Assembly: GCF_016545825.1 (NCBI RefSeq)
Contig: NC_052618.1
Coordinates: forward strand, 42,912,196 to 42,976,195
Direction: 5' to 3'
Length of the DNA stretch: 64,000 nucleotides
Source of the DNA: Eucalyptus grandis
Taxonomy: Eukaryota > Streptophyta > Magnoliopsida > Myrtales > Myrtaceae
Shown: piece by piece, positions 1 through 10,970 of the stretch
Numbering within the stretch: the stretch's first letter is position 1
Layout of the letters: every line of letters begins with the position of its first letter
Translations under genes and position numbers: made by a program
Notes under the pieces: model-generated
Seen by the model: only the letters and a program-made list of their open reading frames with translations
What the model was told of the DNA's origin: nothing
Databases searched by the model: none

Positions 1-2
1 TT

Positions 3-1010
3 TATTTCAGTTCCGGAAGTTGTTTGTACTATTTTGCCTCCTTAAGAAGTCTATGAATTTTATGGTGCCATAACTTTGGAGCATTTATCGCGGGTCCTAC
101 GCATGTCAAGAGGTCATTAGGCGAGACAGCCGAAGAGGATGATGAATTGCCAAAGCCATTGTTCAATGAGATGGTTTGCTCTGCTCCTTACTATGCTCAT
201 ATGTGTTCTTGCAATATCATGTTTTAGAACAAACAATTTTATTGTCCTTTCTCACATTATCCTGGTGCATTTCCCAATGTAGAGGGCTAAGAATTAAAGG
301 CGTTCAGTGTAAAGAGTTATGGAACAATCAAATTCCCACCTAGTCTTTTTGCAAATTGGAATCCCTTAAATTAAAGTACTTTGACAATCTCCTATGCATT
401 GCCCCACGGAAGAGGCTACAGTGCTGTCTCAAGGTTCTAGAAGTGAAATCATGCTGTTCGATTGAAATCATAAACAAAAGTAATGGGACGGTTAGAAAGA
501 ATGGTGAAATGCAGATGCTAGTTTTGCGTGATCTGGACAACTTGAGGCACATATGGTAGTACGATGGTCTCCCAAAGGTTCCGTTACCCAACTTGAGAGA
601 CATAAAGGCTTCGGGGTGCCCCCTTTTGGAGATTCTTTTCCCACCCATTTTCTCGTTGAGCGAAGGTAGGGCAAATCAAGGAGCTGGTGGTGGGGTCGCG
701 CAAAAATATGGAACTAATTGTTGGCTGTGACAAATGTGAAGAAGTGTTCGATAAGACAATGACCTTCTCGGAGTTAACTACTCTTTTAAGACTTTACAAG
801 TTACCCAAGTTCAAGAGAATCTTTACCCGAGAAATACTCTACGGAATTCTCATCCTTGGTTGTCTTCGGAGAGTAGGTTGTGGAGAATAGAGCCGGACCA
901 AGGCTACCGAAGTGAAGGGAAAGTGACGGGGAATATTAGGCTTTATGGAGTGTAGCAACAAAGTTCGGGACAATTGCAACGAATGGTGCTTGGCCGTATA
1001 AAAAGACGTA
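3..1010 (+). pseudogene. CC-NBS-LRR leucine-rich-repeat remnant, unit 1
   Basis: This is decayed sequence from the LRR part of a plant intracellular immune receptor of the CC-NBS-LRR class. Reading across frames gives LRR-style blocks: SLRSL-stop-ILWCHNFGAFI near 45-95, then CLKVLEVKSCCSIEII (about 427-474), MLVLRDLDNLRHIW (about 517-558), LPNLRDIKASGCPLLEILFP and LIVGCDKCEEVFDKT followed by a KLPKFKRIF strand (about 710-830). Several stops interrupt it, including a TAG right after NLRHIW that stays a stop in the other two units. No P-loop or NB-ARC part is present, so only the 3' LRR region was duplicated. LRR membership is clear from the repeat pattern; the exact subfamily is inferred. Confidence 0.7.
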
Positions 1011-1125
1011 TGGTAATATAAGATTTTTGTTCTGCATTATCTTCTACACACTTCATACGAGTTTGTGACTAATTCCTTTACTATTCACTTTCTTTGGTTT
1101 GTCTCCTAAGCCATAATGATGAGGG

Positions 1126-1865
1126 GAAAATTCAAAATAAGGATATGAAGTGTTCTCATTTTTTCAAATAAGATTATGAAATGAACTTTATTTCAAATAA
1201 AAATCTGAAATGACCATGATAGTTTCAAATAAAGGCTTGAAGTGACCATGAGTTTGACTCGCTAACCGGCTAAATATTCCGATCGGTGAAGGAATTTAAA
1301 ATATTACTTAAATTATATTAAAAATAAATTAATTTTAAAACAAAAAACAAAAAAGAAGGAAATTAGGCGAGGACTAAGCCCTCGTTGTCGGTGTCGGCTG
1401 GCAATGGTGGGGGATGGCTGACCAAGTATCGATGAGGCTCGGCGGGCCTCGGCCGGTGGCCGGCGACTTGATCTAAGGGAGGGTGGCAACCCTCGCCAAC
1501 CCTTGGTCGGCCATCCCCACCATCGCCAACCCTTCTTGGGGATGGTGGGGCGGCAGCGCCGAGGGCCTATAGAGCCCTTGCCATTTTCCTTTCCCCTTCC
1601 ATTTTTTTCAAAATTTCATCTAATATAGAAAAAGAAAAAGGAAAAATTCAAAAAAAGTAAAGGAAGAAAATGCCCTTATCGCCGATGAATTAGGTCTTTC
1701 TTTGAACTGACATGGCCACCTCAGGTTTTATTTGAAACAAGATTCATTTTAAATCCTTATTTAAGAAAACGAGGGTATCTCAAACTCTTATTGAAAACGA
1801 TATCCATTTTATGTCTCTTATTTGAGAAAATGAGGGCACTTCAAGCTCTTTTTTGGAATTTTCTC
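1126..1865. mobile_element. 740-bp inverted-repeat DNA element with GC-rich core (Mutator-like), unit 1
   Basis: The ends are inverted copies of each other (GAAAATTC...GAATTTTC, continuing imperfectly for about 80-90 bp). The element is flanked by an 11-bp direct repeat AATGATGAGGG at 1115-1125 and 1866-1876. The AT-rich arms surround a GC-rich core (about 1370-1590) with internally repeated CTCGCCAACCC and TTGGTCGGCCATC motifs. There is no transposase. A target duplication of 9-11 bp with long terminal inverted repeats fits a non-autonomous Mutator-like element. The element is present at the orthologous spot in units 2 and 3, so it inserted before the duplication. Confidence 0.6.
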
Positions 1866-1876
1866 AATGATGAGGG

Positions 1877-2758
1877 ACCGGATAGTGGACCATACATTGG
1901 AGGGTTATGTATAAATTCTAATCAAGTGCATTATCGTGATACTATCGAATTTTTTTTTCACTTGATATTGGAAAATATATATGCTATTATATTAAGCATG
2001 TTCAAGGAAACCATTAAAGATGTCCATATTTGAAAGAGCTTTGTGTACGCTTAATTTCAGGAAGAATAAAATTTGTATAATGCTTATTGTCCACACATGC
2101 ATGCCGGTCCCTCAACCACTACTTTCTCCATTGTGAATTTGCATTTTCGGGGAAAAGAGAATTCTCCTTTATAACTTCTAAGAGCCCATAGTTTACCCCT
2201 CCAACATTCCCTTTAGTACCGGGACGACGATGTCGGCAAAGACCAATCATTGATTAGTGATCTGTTACATTTTAAGACTCAAGTAACAATATCACGACAA
2301 GTTGTATGACCCATACGTTAAATTTTATTATTATTTTTAACGGTAAGTGACACACTATTACTATCATATTACTGGCTTTATAGCCAGCGTGATGCACGGG
2401 AAAGTCAAACAACAATTTGCATGGAAAATAGTAAGATGAAAAGGAGTAAGAGTTAATTATTCAATTGGAGAAATTTACCTCTCTGCTTGATGCAGATCTA
2501 TTTATTTATATTATCAATAAGTTTTTTAACCTTCTTTCATTACAAATTTCAACCGATTAACTAATTTTATAGCTTGGAAATTCACTACATCAAGTACAAA
2601 ATGCATAATTAATAGAGTTAGGGTATTCAACTAGAGAACTCTTCACTTTGTTGATTGATGCTGCTCTATATTCCAAACTATCATTCATAGCCTCGGAATA
2701 TCTGTCCTTATATAGCACTGTAACTATATTTAAGAATAGTTGCTCCATCTATTAGTAA
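1877..2758. other. Non-coding unit tract
   Basis: This AT-rich stretch is repeated in units 2 and 3 (from about 13180 and 41499). I see no gene, splice pattern or RNA feature in it. The short open frames differ between units and do not look coding. Confidence 0.5.
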
Positions 2759-2943
2759 TAGGGGTGAGCATCGGTCTAGGGTCAACCCTGGACCAATCCT
2801 GGACCGGCCCAACCCTGCCGGTCCTGGTCCGGTTCCCAAGGAGATTGGGTCGGTCCCTGGTCCTAAAATTCCTGGACCAGCATTGTACGGATTGGTTCTC
2901 GACCCTGAGAGTTTCGGGTCGGTCCAACCCAGACCAACCTTGA

Positions 2944-2991
<48 letters not shown>

Positions 2992-3600
2992 AATATATTA
3001 CTTATAATTTTTTATATAGAGAAAATCTTAAAATAAACAGCATCAACAATATTAAACAGCTCTTTAGTGATGAGTTCAAGTAATTTTACATTATTCATTA
3101 ATAACTTAGATTTTTAATATCTTTTACGGTGTCAATAGTCATAATTTACTAATGAGGAAAATGTTTTTGTGAGGAGTTCTCACGACGTCCAAAAAGGCAT
3201 AAACAACTCTTTATGGTATCATGCTATAGTATTTGTTCTATTCTCGTATTATTTGTCCTCTTAGTTTTCAATTTGCCAAAATCGAAATAAACAACTTCTT
3301 CGCTCACCACTTGACACTCGCCTCATTCGCTTTGGGTCACTTGTGCCGCTTGCCGCTCAATGCTCGCTTGGCTTGTTGCTTCCCGCTCGACATTCGATAC
3401 TCATTATGTTCAATGCTCGCCCAACTTGACCCTCACCGCGTGCCTTTCTTTGCTGACCTCGCTCATCATCGAACCCATTGGATTGGTAAGGTCCTCGGTT
3501 GCCCTTTTAAGGAGTACAAAAAATGAAATAAAAAATTATTGGTTGATCCTGGGTTGACTCTGAAACCGGACCGAACCCAATGGGTCAGTTCGGTCCTCAG
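2759..3600. mobile_element. Unit-1-specific insertion beginning TAGGGGTGAGCA
   Basis: Units 2 and 3 are collinear with unit 1 up to ATTAGTAA and again from TCTGGACAAA, but unit 1 carries this block instead of about 115 bp. It starts TAGGGGTGAGCATCGGTC and is full of GGTCCGG/GGACC motifs at both ends, with an AT microsatellite inside. The start resembles hAT-type termini. The same terminus, inverted, closes repeats at 21205 and 55264. No clear terminal inverted repeat or target duplication was found, so the class is uncertain. Confidence 0.4.
2949..2989. repeat. (TA)n microsatellite
   Basis: About 20 uninterrupted TA units lie inside the unit-1-specific insertion. Confidence 0.95.
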
Positions 3601-3756
3601 TCTGGACAAAAAATACTCAATGAAAACCTCCTTTATTATGAACTATTTTTCAAAAGAGATATTTTTTTATATAATCAATCAATAAAAATTGGCGGCACAA
3701 AGTAATATATATGTGAGAGAGAGGACCTGTAAAAATTAGTCATTGTAATACAAGTC

Positions 3757-3864
3757 ATGGTGACTGGAGGAGGAGAATTTAATGAACTCGAGTTTTGGGC
3801 ACATGTAAAGACAAATGGTATCCACCAAAATGGTTTGCCAGGAAGCAAATTTGGATGCCCATGA
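3757..3864 (+). CDS. Unrecognised 35-aa ORF kept open in all three units (copy 1)
   Basis: A short frame starts at ATG and runs through GGGEFNELEFWAHV, NGIHQNGLPGSKFGCP and a stop. It is open at the equivalent places in units 2 (14190-14291) and 3 (42677-42784). The unit 2 copy differs by a 6-bp in-frame loss. Codon-level changes between copies include several silent ones. I do not recognise the peptide. It could be the last exon of a lost gene or chance; too short to decide. Confidence 0.2.
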   Translation: MVTGGGEFNELEFWAHVKTNGIHQNGLPGSKFGCP

Positions 3865-4415
3865 TGATTCAATTTGGCATACTTGTGCTATTTTTATGTA
3901 TTCAATTTTATTTAACATTACAAAGCTTTTTTAACAAAATATGTCCATCCTTACAGTATATAATTGCTTTTTTCTATCACTTAAATATTGTCAACCTTTC
4001 CTTTGTTAATTGGTCGGTGTGTAACTTCTTAAATATAGCATGTAACTCCACAGTAGTCAAGTGAGCCAACAATTTTAGTACTAAAGGTGTGTGTATTTAA
4101 TTGAAAATCTCATGATAAAAGAAAGTAATTTCCAAGAAAATCACTTTCAAGAAAAATGGTTTGTTTTTATTTGTTAAGTGATTAACAGAAACCGATTTCC
4201 TTCTTGCCAAAAAAGAAAGTCATTTTTTCCCAAATCTAAACTTGTTACTTTCAATCTATGGAAAACATTTCTGTAAATCAATTAGTTTTTTGTCATTTAA
4301 ACACAAGAAAGTCATAAAATAATTTCTAGAAAACTGTTTTCTTTAAAACAAATGGAGTCTAAAGTAGATATCGATATTTTCAACACTTTCTTGCAGGCTA
4401 GCAACCGGTTCGATC

Positions 4416-4493
4416 ATGGCTACCTTCGTTCTTGTGATAATATACTTAATGTTGTCAATCGGTGACACGTGTTATGCATACCTGCATCTTTAG
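4416..4493 (+). CDS. 25-aa ORF resembling a secretory signal peptide (copy 1)
   Basis: The frame reads MATFVLVIIYLMLS, a hydrophobic stretch, then a Gly-Asp-Thr-Cys-Tyr-Ala segment with a plausible signal-peptidase site after Ala, and stops four codons later. A GTACCT donor-like site follows the Ala codon in units 2 and 3 (GCATACCTG here), so this may be a relic first exon of a secreted protein. The unit 2 and 3 copies are also open. No downstream exon was identified. Confidence 0.25.
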   Translation: MATFVLVIIYLMLSIGDTCYAYLHL

Positions 4494-4499
4494 TCTTTT

Positions 4500-6480
4500 T
4501 GTAATACATAATATCAATTGTCATGCATAATAGAGTTTTTTAGACATTAAGGTTTTCTCATTCTTGTAAAATTAATTTAGCTATTTATTACTCTAGATTA
4601 TGATATTTTTAGATGTGATGTTCATAATTATACTAATAATTTAAAAAAAAAAGTTAACTCTTGAAATTTTCTCATTATACTAGTTGTTATCAATAAAAAT
4701 GCTCTAAACTCATTAAATTTGATTGCACTTAATGAGCAAAAGGCACTTTTATTATCATATATCACCAAGAAATTTTTATGCAGCACTTTTACTTTTCTCT
4801 TTAAAAAGCTCTTCAACTTTTATTTGGGACAGAAAAAGAATCATTTTATCCAATATAAATGCATTCAATGTGCAAAAATTAATTATAGTATAATATGCTA
4901 GATTTTTAAGGTCTTTCAAGAATTTAACAGAAAAGCTTTAACGAGTTTTCTAACTAAAATTACACTATTAATAATGTCTTTTAGTTTTTTTGTTTCACAA
5001 ATTAAAAAAGAAAAAAAAGAGATCAAAGCCAGTTTCTTTCTCTTGATCGACAAGGCTGGCAAGACATTTTTTCTTGATCTGGAAAAGTTTAATCTTTTCC
5101 CTTTAAGATAATAACAACTTTATAGCATGAATCTCCATTGGAAAATATTCGGAAGAAGAACTAAATGAACCACACGATTTATATCTCCATTGATGTAGAT
5201 GAAAGTTATGTGTCTGAAAACTTTGAGCAAAATGCAAGACTCACACGATAACATCCCAACTCATGTGATCCCACAACTTGCTTTAATTAGTAGAGAGTAT
5301 CTTATCTAAATCCCAAATTGCTTAGTCATGCTCATGCTTTCTCATTCTACTCCTCATATTTCCCGGTTTGAAGTTCAAATTACGGGGATTTAACCTAAAA
5401 TCACTTGAAAATTTAGGTGTATATATCCATTGCATTTGCTCAATTTTATAATCAAATGCAACTAATTTACATAGTTGATCTTGTTGTGAGAGCATCGGCA
5501 AGAGTGGTGGGGGAACGGAGGATTTTGCAGGAAATGTTTCAAGACCGGCCAAAGAATCGACTTTACCATCTCTGCTCACATGAATCGGATCTTGCATCGG
5601 GTGCCCCCTCAATCCCTTGGGAATATATGTTGGTTTTATCTACATAAAACCCTCCAATTCCGTTTGGCTATTTCGTTCACCCTCTTCATGCATTTAATAC
5701 TTTGAGGTTCCCTAAAACTGTCCTTTAATACATTTGCTCCGCCCAGAGACATCCTCTAGTCGTAATCATGCATAGCATAACTTAACATGATTAGTAACAA
5801 ACTTGGTTTTACATATACATACATACATACATACATAAAAATTTCGCTGCACTCGCGTAGGTATTTGATTGGTGGATGCTAAGAGGCTAATCGAGGATTA
5901 ATGCAAGCGCCCACACGGATGCCTCTTTTTCCCAGCCCAAAAGTGTGATGCGGCTGATAAGCCCTCATTGAAGAAATAATCAAAGATTAGACAAAACAAT
6001 AATTCAATATTACGATTAAAAGCATTTAAGATATTTAGTTATAATCAATCTAATAGATGAACCGATGATTAAAGTAACAATTAATAGTGGAAGGACGCAT
6101 ATATTTTCTTACAAAGTAGAGTTATGATGATAAGAATATTGGGATAAGTGTCTTGAAAGTCCTAGAACTTGTCATGAAAGTGCAATTGAATTCTAAAATT
6201 TTCAAAAATGCAATCAAGATTTAAAACTTGTCACAAAAGTGCAATTAGGTTCTAAAACTTTACAAAATGCAATCAAATCCTAAAATTTGTTAAATTGATG
6301 CGATCAAGTCCTAAAACTTGTTAGGGTTTTCCTTTTGTCTAGTTGGACGGAGTTAATGGAAGGACTTGATCACACCAACTTGATAAATTTTAAAACATGA
6401 TTGCACTTTTTGGAAGTTTTAAGATTTAAATTATACTATCGTTATAAGTTTTAGAAATTAATTGCACTTTTCAAATGCTC
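4500..6480. other. AT-rich non-coding tract with (TACA)n microsatellite
   Basis: No gene is recognisable. A (TACA) microsatellite lies at about 5812-5837. The stretch 5410-5640 is well conserved in units 2 and 3 and has open frames on both strands, but neither resembles a known family. Confidence 0.5.
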
Positions 6481-7180
6481 TTAAGATGAGGTATTATTAA
6501 CTCTTGAAGTCCTTCTGAGCTTGATAGAATTAAAAACTTCATTGTTTTGATAAAGAGTATAATTATCAAGAAACAGCCCATTAAGTTTTTTGTTGACTTC
6601 GCAACATCTAGCAATATGGCCTTCTTTTCCACATTGATAGCATGTTATATTTTAATTGATTTTTTTTTTTTTTTTTTGGTCTTTTGTTTAGTTTGAGAAG
6701 GGTAGGGATGAAGTTTTTCGGGGAAAATTTTAAGTGTGATTTTTCTTATTTTTCGGCCCATCTTTTGCAGGAACAGTTTTCTTTACAAGAGTTGAAGTTT
6801 GGATTCCTGGGTTCGGGAGAGATGGATCATATTGGGCACGGAAGGGTTTTCTTTGTTTGTAATTGCTCTTTTTTTGAGCTGTTTTTGAAGTTTGAGTGTG
6901 GCACATTTCCATATTTCGTTTGTGAACATGAGAGAACTTCTCCATATGGGAGATGTTGATAAGGGATTTGACCATCGTGGTCAGCTCTAATTTTATTGTG
7001 GACTTTTTACCTATTGAGTGGGATAATCCTGGTAAAAAAAATTTCTTTCAAAATGGGGATGGCAATCTGACCTAATCATAATTCGTTTAAGGAATGTATC
7101 TTTGTATTCTCGGAATTTAGAAAGTGATTTGCACTTGAGATTGGATAGGCGTTCAATATTTCTATGTTTTAACTAGGAAT
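6481..7180 (-). pseudogene. Antisense retroelement-like remnant with CCHC zinc knuckle, unit 1
   Basis: On the - strand an open frame (about 6654 down to 6481) carries a zinc knuckle with the spacing C-X2-C-X4-H-X4-C at 6642-6601 (CYQCGKEGHIARCC) followed by EVNKKLN. This is the RNA-binding type found in the gag or coat region of reverse-transcribing elements. About 80 bp away on the same strand a second frame encodes a basic stretch rich in Lys and Pro. No reverse transcriptase, protease or integrase is left. It may derive from an LTR retrotransposon or an integrated caulimovirus-like element; the sequence does not decide. It is broken by stops. Confidence 0.4.
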
Positions 7181-7374
7181 GGTCTCCTATAAAGTGTTGA
7201 TATATAGGGAAAATGAGAGTACTAACTGCATCTTGGATGCTATGGCCATGGTCGTTTTCAATTTCATGATATTGGTCATCAAATGAGATGAGGAGGTGTT
7301 ATTGAAACGAAACGAAACACAAAAAGTAAATAGGTAAAAATGGGTTCCGTCATTTAATTTGCGAGCTTACCTAA

Positions 7375-7398
7375 TTTTTTTTTTTTTTTTGGTCGAAA
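7375..7398. mobile_element. Minute poly(T)-GGTCGAA insertion with target duplication, unit 1
   Basis: A T-run plus GGTCGAA lies between direct repeats of about 13 bp (AGCTTACCTAATTT and AGATTACCTAATTT). This is the expected signature of a severely 5'-truncated LINE/SINE tail inserted in antisense. Orthologous copies are at 17811-17834 and 46352-46378. Confidence 0.5.
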
Positions 7399-7662
7399 CA
7401 AGATTACCTAATTTACTCACAATATTTCAATTTAACGAGAATTAATTAAATGCTCGAAGAGTTTGATTACCCGTGCAATTCGAACATGATTCGTCCATAA
7501 CTCGACTCTTGATGGACTAATGTATGGCCGGAACTCCCGATGGGCTTGGCATGGGCTTGATTGGTGGAAAGGCCTGTGACGAGGAATTTTGAAAGCATTT
7601 TGTCAAGAGAAGTAGCGGGCCCTTTTGGTTGGGCTTGGTGATCTCTTCTTGTAGCTAATGAG

Positions 7663-9050
7663 TACAGAAAATATTGAGGCATTCCGCAGGGGCTGATAGT
7701 TGCCTTGAATCGGTCCCGAAAAAGCTTCAAGAAATGATTTAAGCTCACCGCTTCCACATCCGCTCCCATCATCATCACTCCGATTTTGCTTCTTTTTGTG
7801 TGTTCGTTTTCCAAAATATGTGGTATTGACGAACACAGTTGGCAAGAGTATCTATCATGGAATTTAGACTAGTGAATTTAGAAAAGACACCCAAGTATAT
7901 TTCTTCAATTTGGCAACTTTCACAAAAATAAGCATGTCAAAGTAACAGAGAAAGCTTTCGTTTCAGTGCTTATACCAATATCTGATTGCTTTAGCAGCTT
8001 TAGAACACGATGCCACTCCCTTGATAGCAACATTTTAGGGAGCACAAACAATGGTTCTACGTTGCTCTTTCAAGAGAGTAAATAGCAGTGTAGCGACAGT
8101 TGTAGTCTTCCCAGTTCCAGGAGGACCCCATATCAGTTCGACAGATGGCTTGTTCTCACATTTGAGTTTATTGAGACAGGCCCCAACTGCATGTTTTTGG
8201 ATTCATTCAGATCATAATCTCTCGTCAAGGCTCTCACTTGCAGAACCAATAAAATATTAGAAACTTTGTCAACTGCAACCAAAACACACTTTTGTGATAA
8301 TCCAGAATGGTAGAGCATTGCACAGCACAAACTTAAACTTTGGAAAAGTATAGTACAGAAAATTTTAAGGTCTAGTACTAATGAGTAAGTCGCCTCCAAG
8401 GAATTAACTTATGGAAGACATAACTTCACTAATTTCCCATATCTGCTTTCATCTCCACATAATGATGAGGACCAACTAAAAGAAACAATCATCCTTATCT
8501 TTTAATGCAACAGAACTTAAAGCATCATTTATCTTATTTCCAGTGGAACTTACAAATCAACAGGTGTAAATGAAGTTTTTGAAGCTTAGAGGAATATAAT
8601 AGCAATTTTAAGTCTAAATGGGACTTGCGAAAAGGAAATACTCACCAAATCTGTGCAGAGAACTTCCTTCACAATATCCAAGTTCAGAGACCTATGCAAC
8701 GCTATCCTTCTGTTAGTGACTATATTTTGTCAGAAAATTGCATAGATTGGGTTCCAGGGATTATTTAATGGTTAATGCCCTTACTGTAAAGTTTGTGGAT
8801 GACGTTGCCTTATTCTTCTTCATTGTCTCCTCCATCATCTTTTTACTGATGCAAGAGCCCATCTTCTTCCGGACCTCCAAGTCAGGAACAGTTGCAGGCT
8901 TAGCATCAGTTAGAATCAAGATATCTTGCCACGAGTGTTGGATTCATTGCTCCACCGACCAGCCTTAACAACATGTGTTCCCACTTCTCGCATTTCACAG
9001 TCAGTTAGATCTCTTGTCTCTTCCAGCAAAGGGTAGACATACGCGCTCTT
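7663..9050 (-). pseudogene. Truncated dual-helicase pseudogene, unit 1
   Basis: This is a strongly decayed copy of exons 2 and 3 of the large helicase gene, matching 34431-36060. Exon 3 sequence spans about 7663-8272 and still contains the SF1B P-loop GPPGTGKTTT on the - strand. An intron follows (about 8273-8644), then exon 2 sequence (about 8645-9050). Many 1-10 bp indels break the frame and the exon 3 splice acceptor region is altered. All exons downstream of mid exon 3 are missing: the sequence jumps at 7662/7663 from the intergenic repeat straight into exon 3, a deletion of about 16.4 kb relative to unit 2. Confidence 0.85.
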
Positions 9051-10462
9051 CCGAGAACCCGTTCAACATTCAAACAATACTTCGACCAAATTCCATAAAA
9101 CATAACATGTACTCCCAAAATACCTAATGAGTTTGCCGAACAAAGTAGAAGCATAAAGGATTCTATTTCACCAAGTCGAATGCAAGGTTTTTAGGGATAA
9201 GTACACTAGAAATGCCAAAAGTTACACGTTTACTTTAATGGTCAACACCGATCGAATGCGGATGTAGTTCATTACAGTTAGTATTAATTGTCCAAATGAA
9301 TCCATGTGTTTGAATATTTCACTTTTTAAAAAGTTTTCTCCTTTTCAACAAAAGATGAAAGAAGGAAAGTGGAAGATGATGAAGGTGGTTGCTTCAGTCG
9401 CACCACGCTCCGTCTCTGTTTGTCATCATTGAGTGGGAAATGTCATGATGCCGCGCCATCATAGTTGATGGGTTTCGCTTACTTCTACCCTGGAAATGCT
9501 CGGATCTGAAACCTCAAGCTATTAAGAACAAGTGTGGATATCTACGGCCACATTGAGTCAAAAATTCACAATTCCAAAACACACGGAGATGGAGTGCTTG
9601 GCCAACTTTGGCCGAGATGGAGCCGGTTGCTGCAGCTCTGACACTCGTTGCGAGACCACACCAAGCTGGAGCTGCTATCCTTAGATCTCAACTCACACGC
9701 TAAATCGAGCTCGAAGCCCAAGCTTCCCCTTGACAAAGACAATTTTTAGTGTTTGTACACTAGCCGGTGGAAGGACGAAGAGGAACAAGTGAAGGTCTTG
9801 ACTGAGCTCGAGGAAAGACACTAAGACTCCGACAGAGATTATTCTAAATGCTGATCTCTCTCTCTTTTCGGCTTTGATTCAGCTCAGGGTTCTTCAATCT
9901 CCTCCTTCTTCTTCCTCTCTTTTTCCTTCTCTATCCAAATTTTCCCGGAAAATGGAAGAGCGTATTGAAGAATTATTTCTCACACGGCGTCGTTTATGAA
10001 GAGTATAGTCATGTCATAATCCATGTTGGACTTATTATTTAAATAAAAATGTCACGTAATACGTTGGCTGTAATTTATAACTTAAGATACTTAAGTGATC
10101 ATTTTTTTTTCAATTTGTCTCTAAAGTGAGCCGACAGAAATTTTTGACACCAAAAATACTAATTACTGATCAGAATTGCATATCAAGGTAGAATAGAACT
10201 CGAGAATAAAACCAACCTCATGCGCTCTTCCGATCCTCAACGGAACCCGTTTCTTTCTCCCCTTTTTGCACCACCGTACGACATCAAATAAGACTAGGGA
10301 CGAAGGACACGGGGAAGACATGGATTTAAATACGGAGAAAAGATTCCCACTTTCTTCGCTTTTTCAAATTGAGCTTCGTCGATGTTTTATATCGACGTCA
10401 TTTTTGAACAACCGAAAAAAAAAAATGAATTTTCACTAATTAAAAAGGACAATAGAAAAAAT
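9051..10462. other. Rearranged intron 1 region of the unit 1 helicase pseudogene
   Basis: Collinear with intron 1 of the unit 2 gene (36080-37700) until about 10140. It then becomes a patchwork in which pieces matching the promoter region at 18080-18210 alternate with intron 1 pieces. No coding capacity is visible. Confidence 0.6.
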
Positions 10463-10497
10463 ATTAGTTCGAAGAGACCAAGAGAAGACAAAATCAG
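10463..10497 (-). pseudogene. Relic of helicase exon 1, unit 1
   Basis: The - strand reads DFVFSWSLRTNI, matching the conserved exon 1 motif TDFVFSWSLHDILN of the unit 2 gene (37925-37993). It is the only piece of exon 1 left in unit 1. Confidence 0.6.
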
Positions 10498-10970
10498 AGG
10501 AAATGATGATACTTAAATAATAAGTAGATGAACAAAAAAATAGAGGTAACCAGAAAATAATGACACTACACTTTATCTTTGAAATTTGACTGCTTTTTCT
10601 ACCCACAAACAGATGGATAATTTGAGCTCTGAAGTTATACAAACATTAGGCAAAAAGGATATGCTAATAGCTTATTTAATGGTTTTCTTGGTACAAGTTG
10701 GCATGCTTAACTACCATGGGGAGCGCGTGCGTGGTATTGAAGTCATATCAAGCCTACTAAAAATAATTGAGGCAGCTTTAAGGCAGATTTTATTTGTTTT
10801 GAATTTGTCTCTAAAAAGACATTTATGGCTCAAGTATCCTATTTGCAAATTTTTTTCTCTAGAACTCATTATTTACACAATATCATGTAATCGGACTTCA
10901 AGCTAGTAATCTTTTATTTGAGTAAGCGATTTGGTAGATCCTTCACCAGCTTATGTCTCATAAAATTCAT
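10498..10970. other. 5' flank remnant and unit 1/unit 2 junction
   Basis: This matches parts of 38000-39269 with deletions. The homology to the next unit begins at GTACTACTAGG (10971), which is also where unit 3 begins (39270). Nothing coding is seen. Confidence 0.5.

Noticed and set aside
1791..2033. 80-codon + strand frame, also at 41413-41655
   Set aside because: It crosses the end of the inverted-repeat element and its target duplication and is deleted in unit 2; not a gene.
3233..3557. Two + strand frames inside the unit-1-specific insertion
   Set aside because: They are absent from other units, low-complexity in composition and inside a repeat; no domain.
5322..5647. Opposing open frames conserved in three units
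   Set aside because: Neither strand resembles a known protein, and conservation equals that of the flanking non-coding DNA, so recent duplication explains it.
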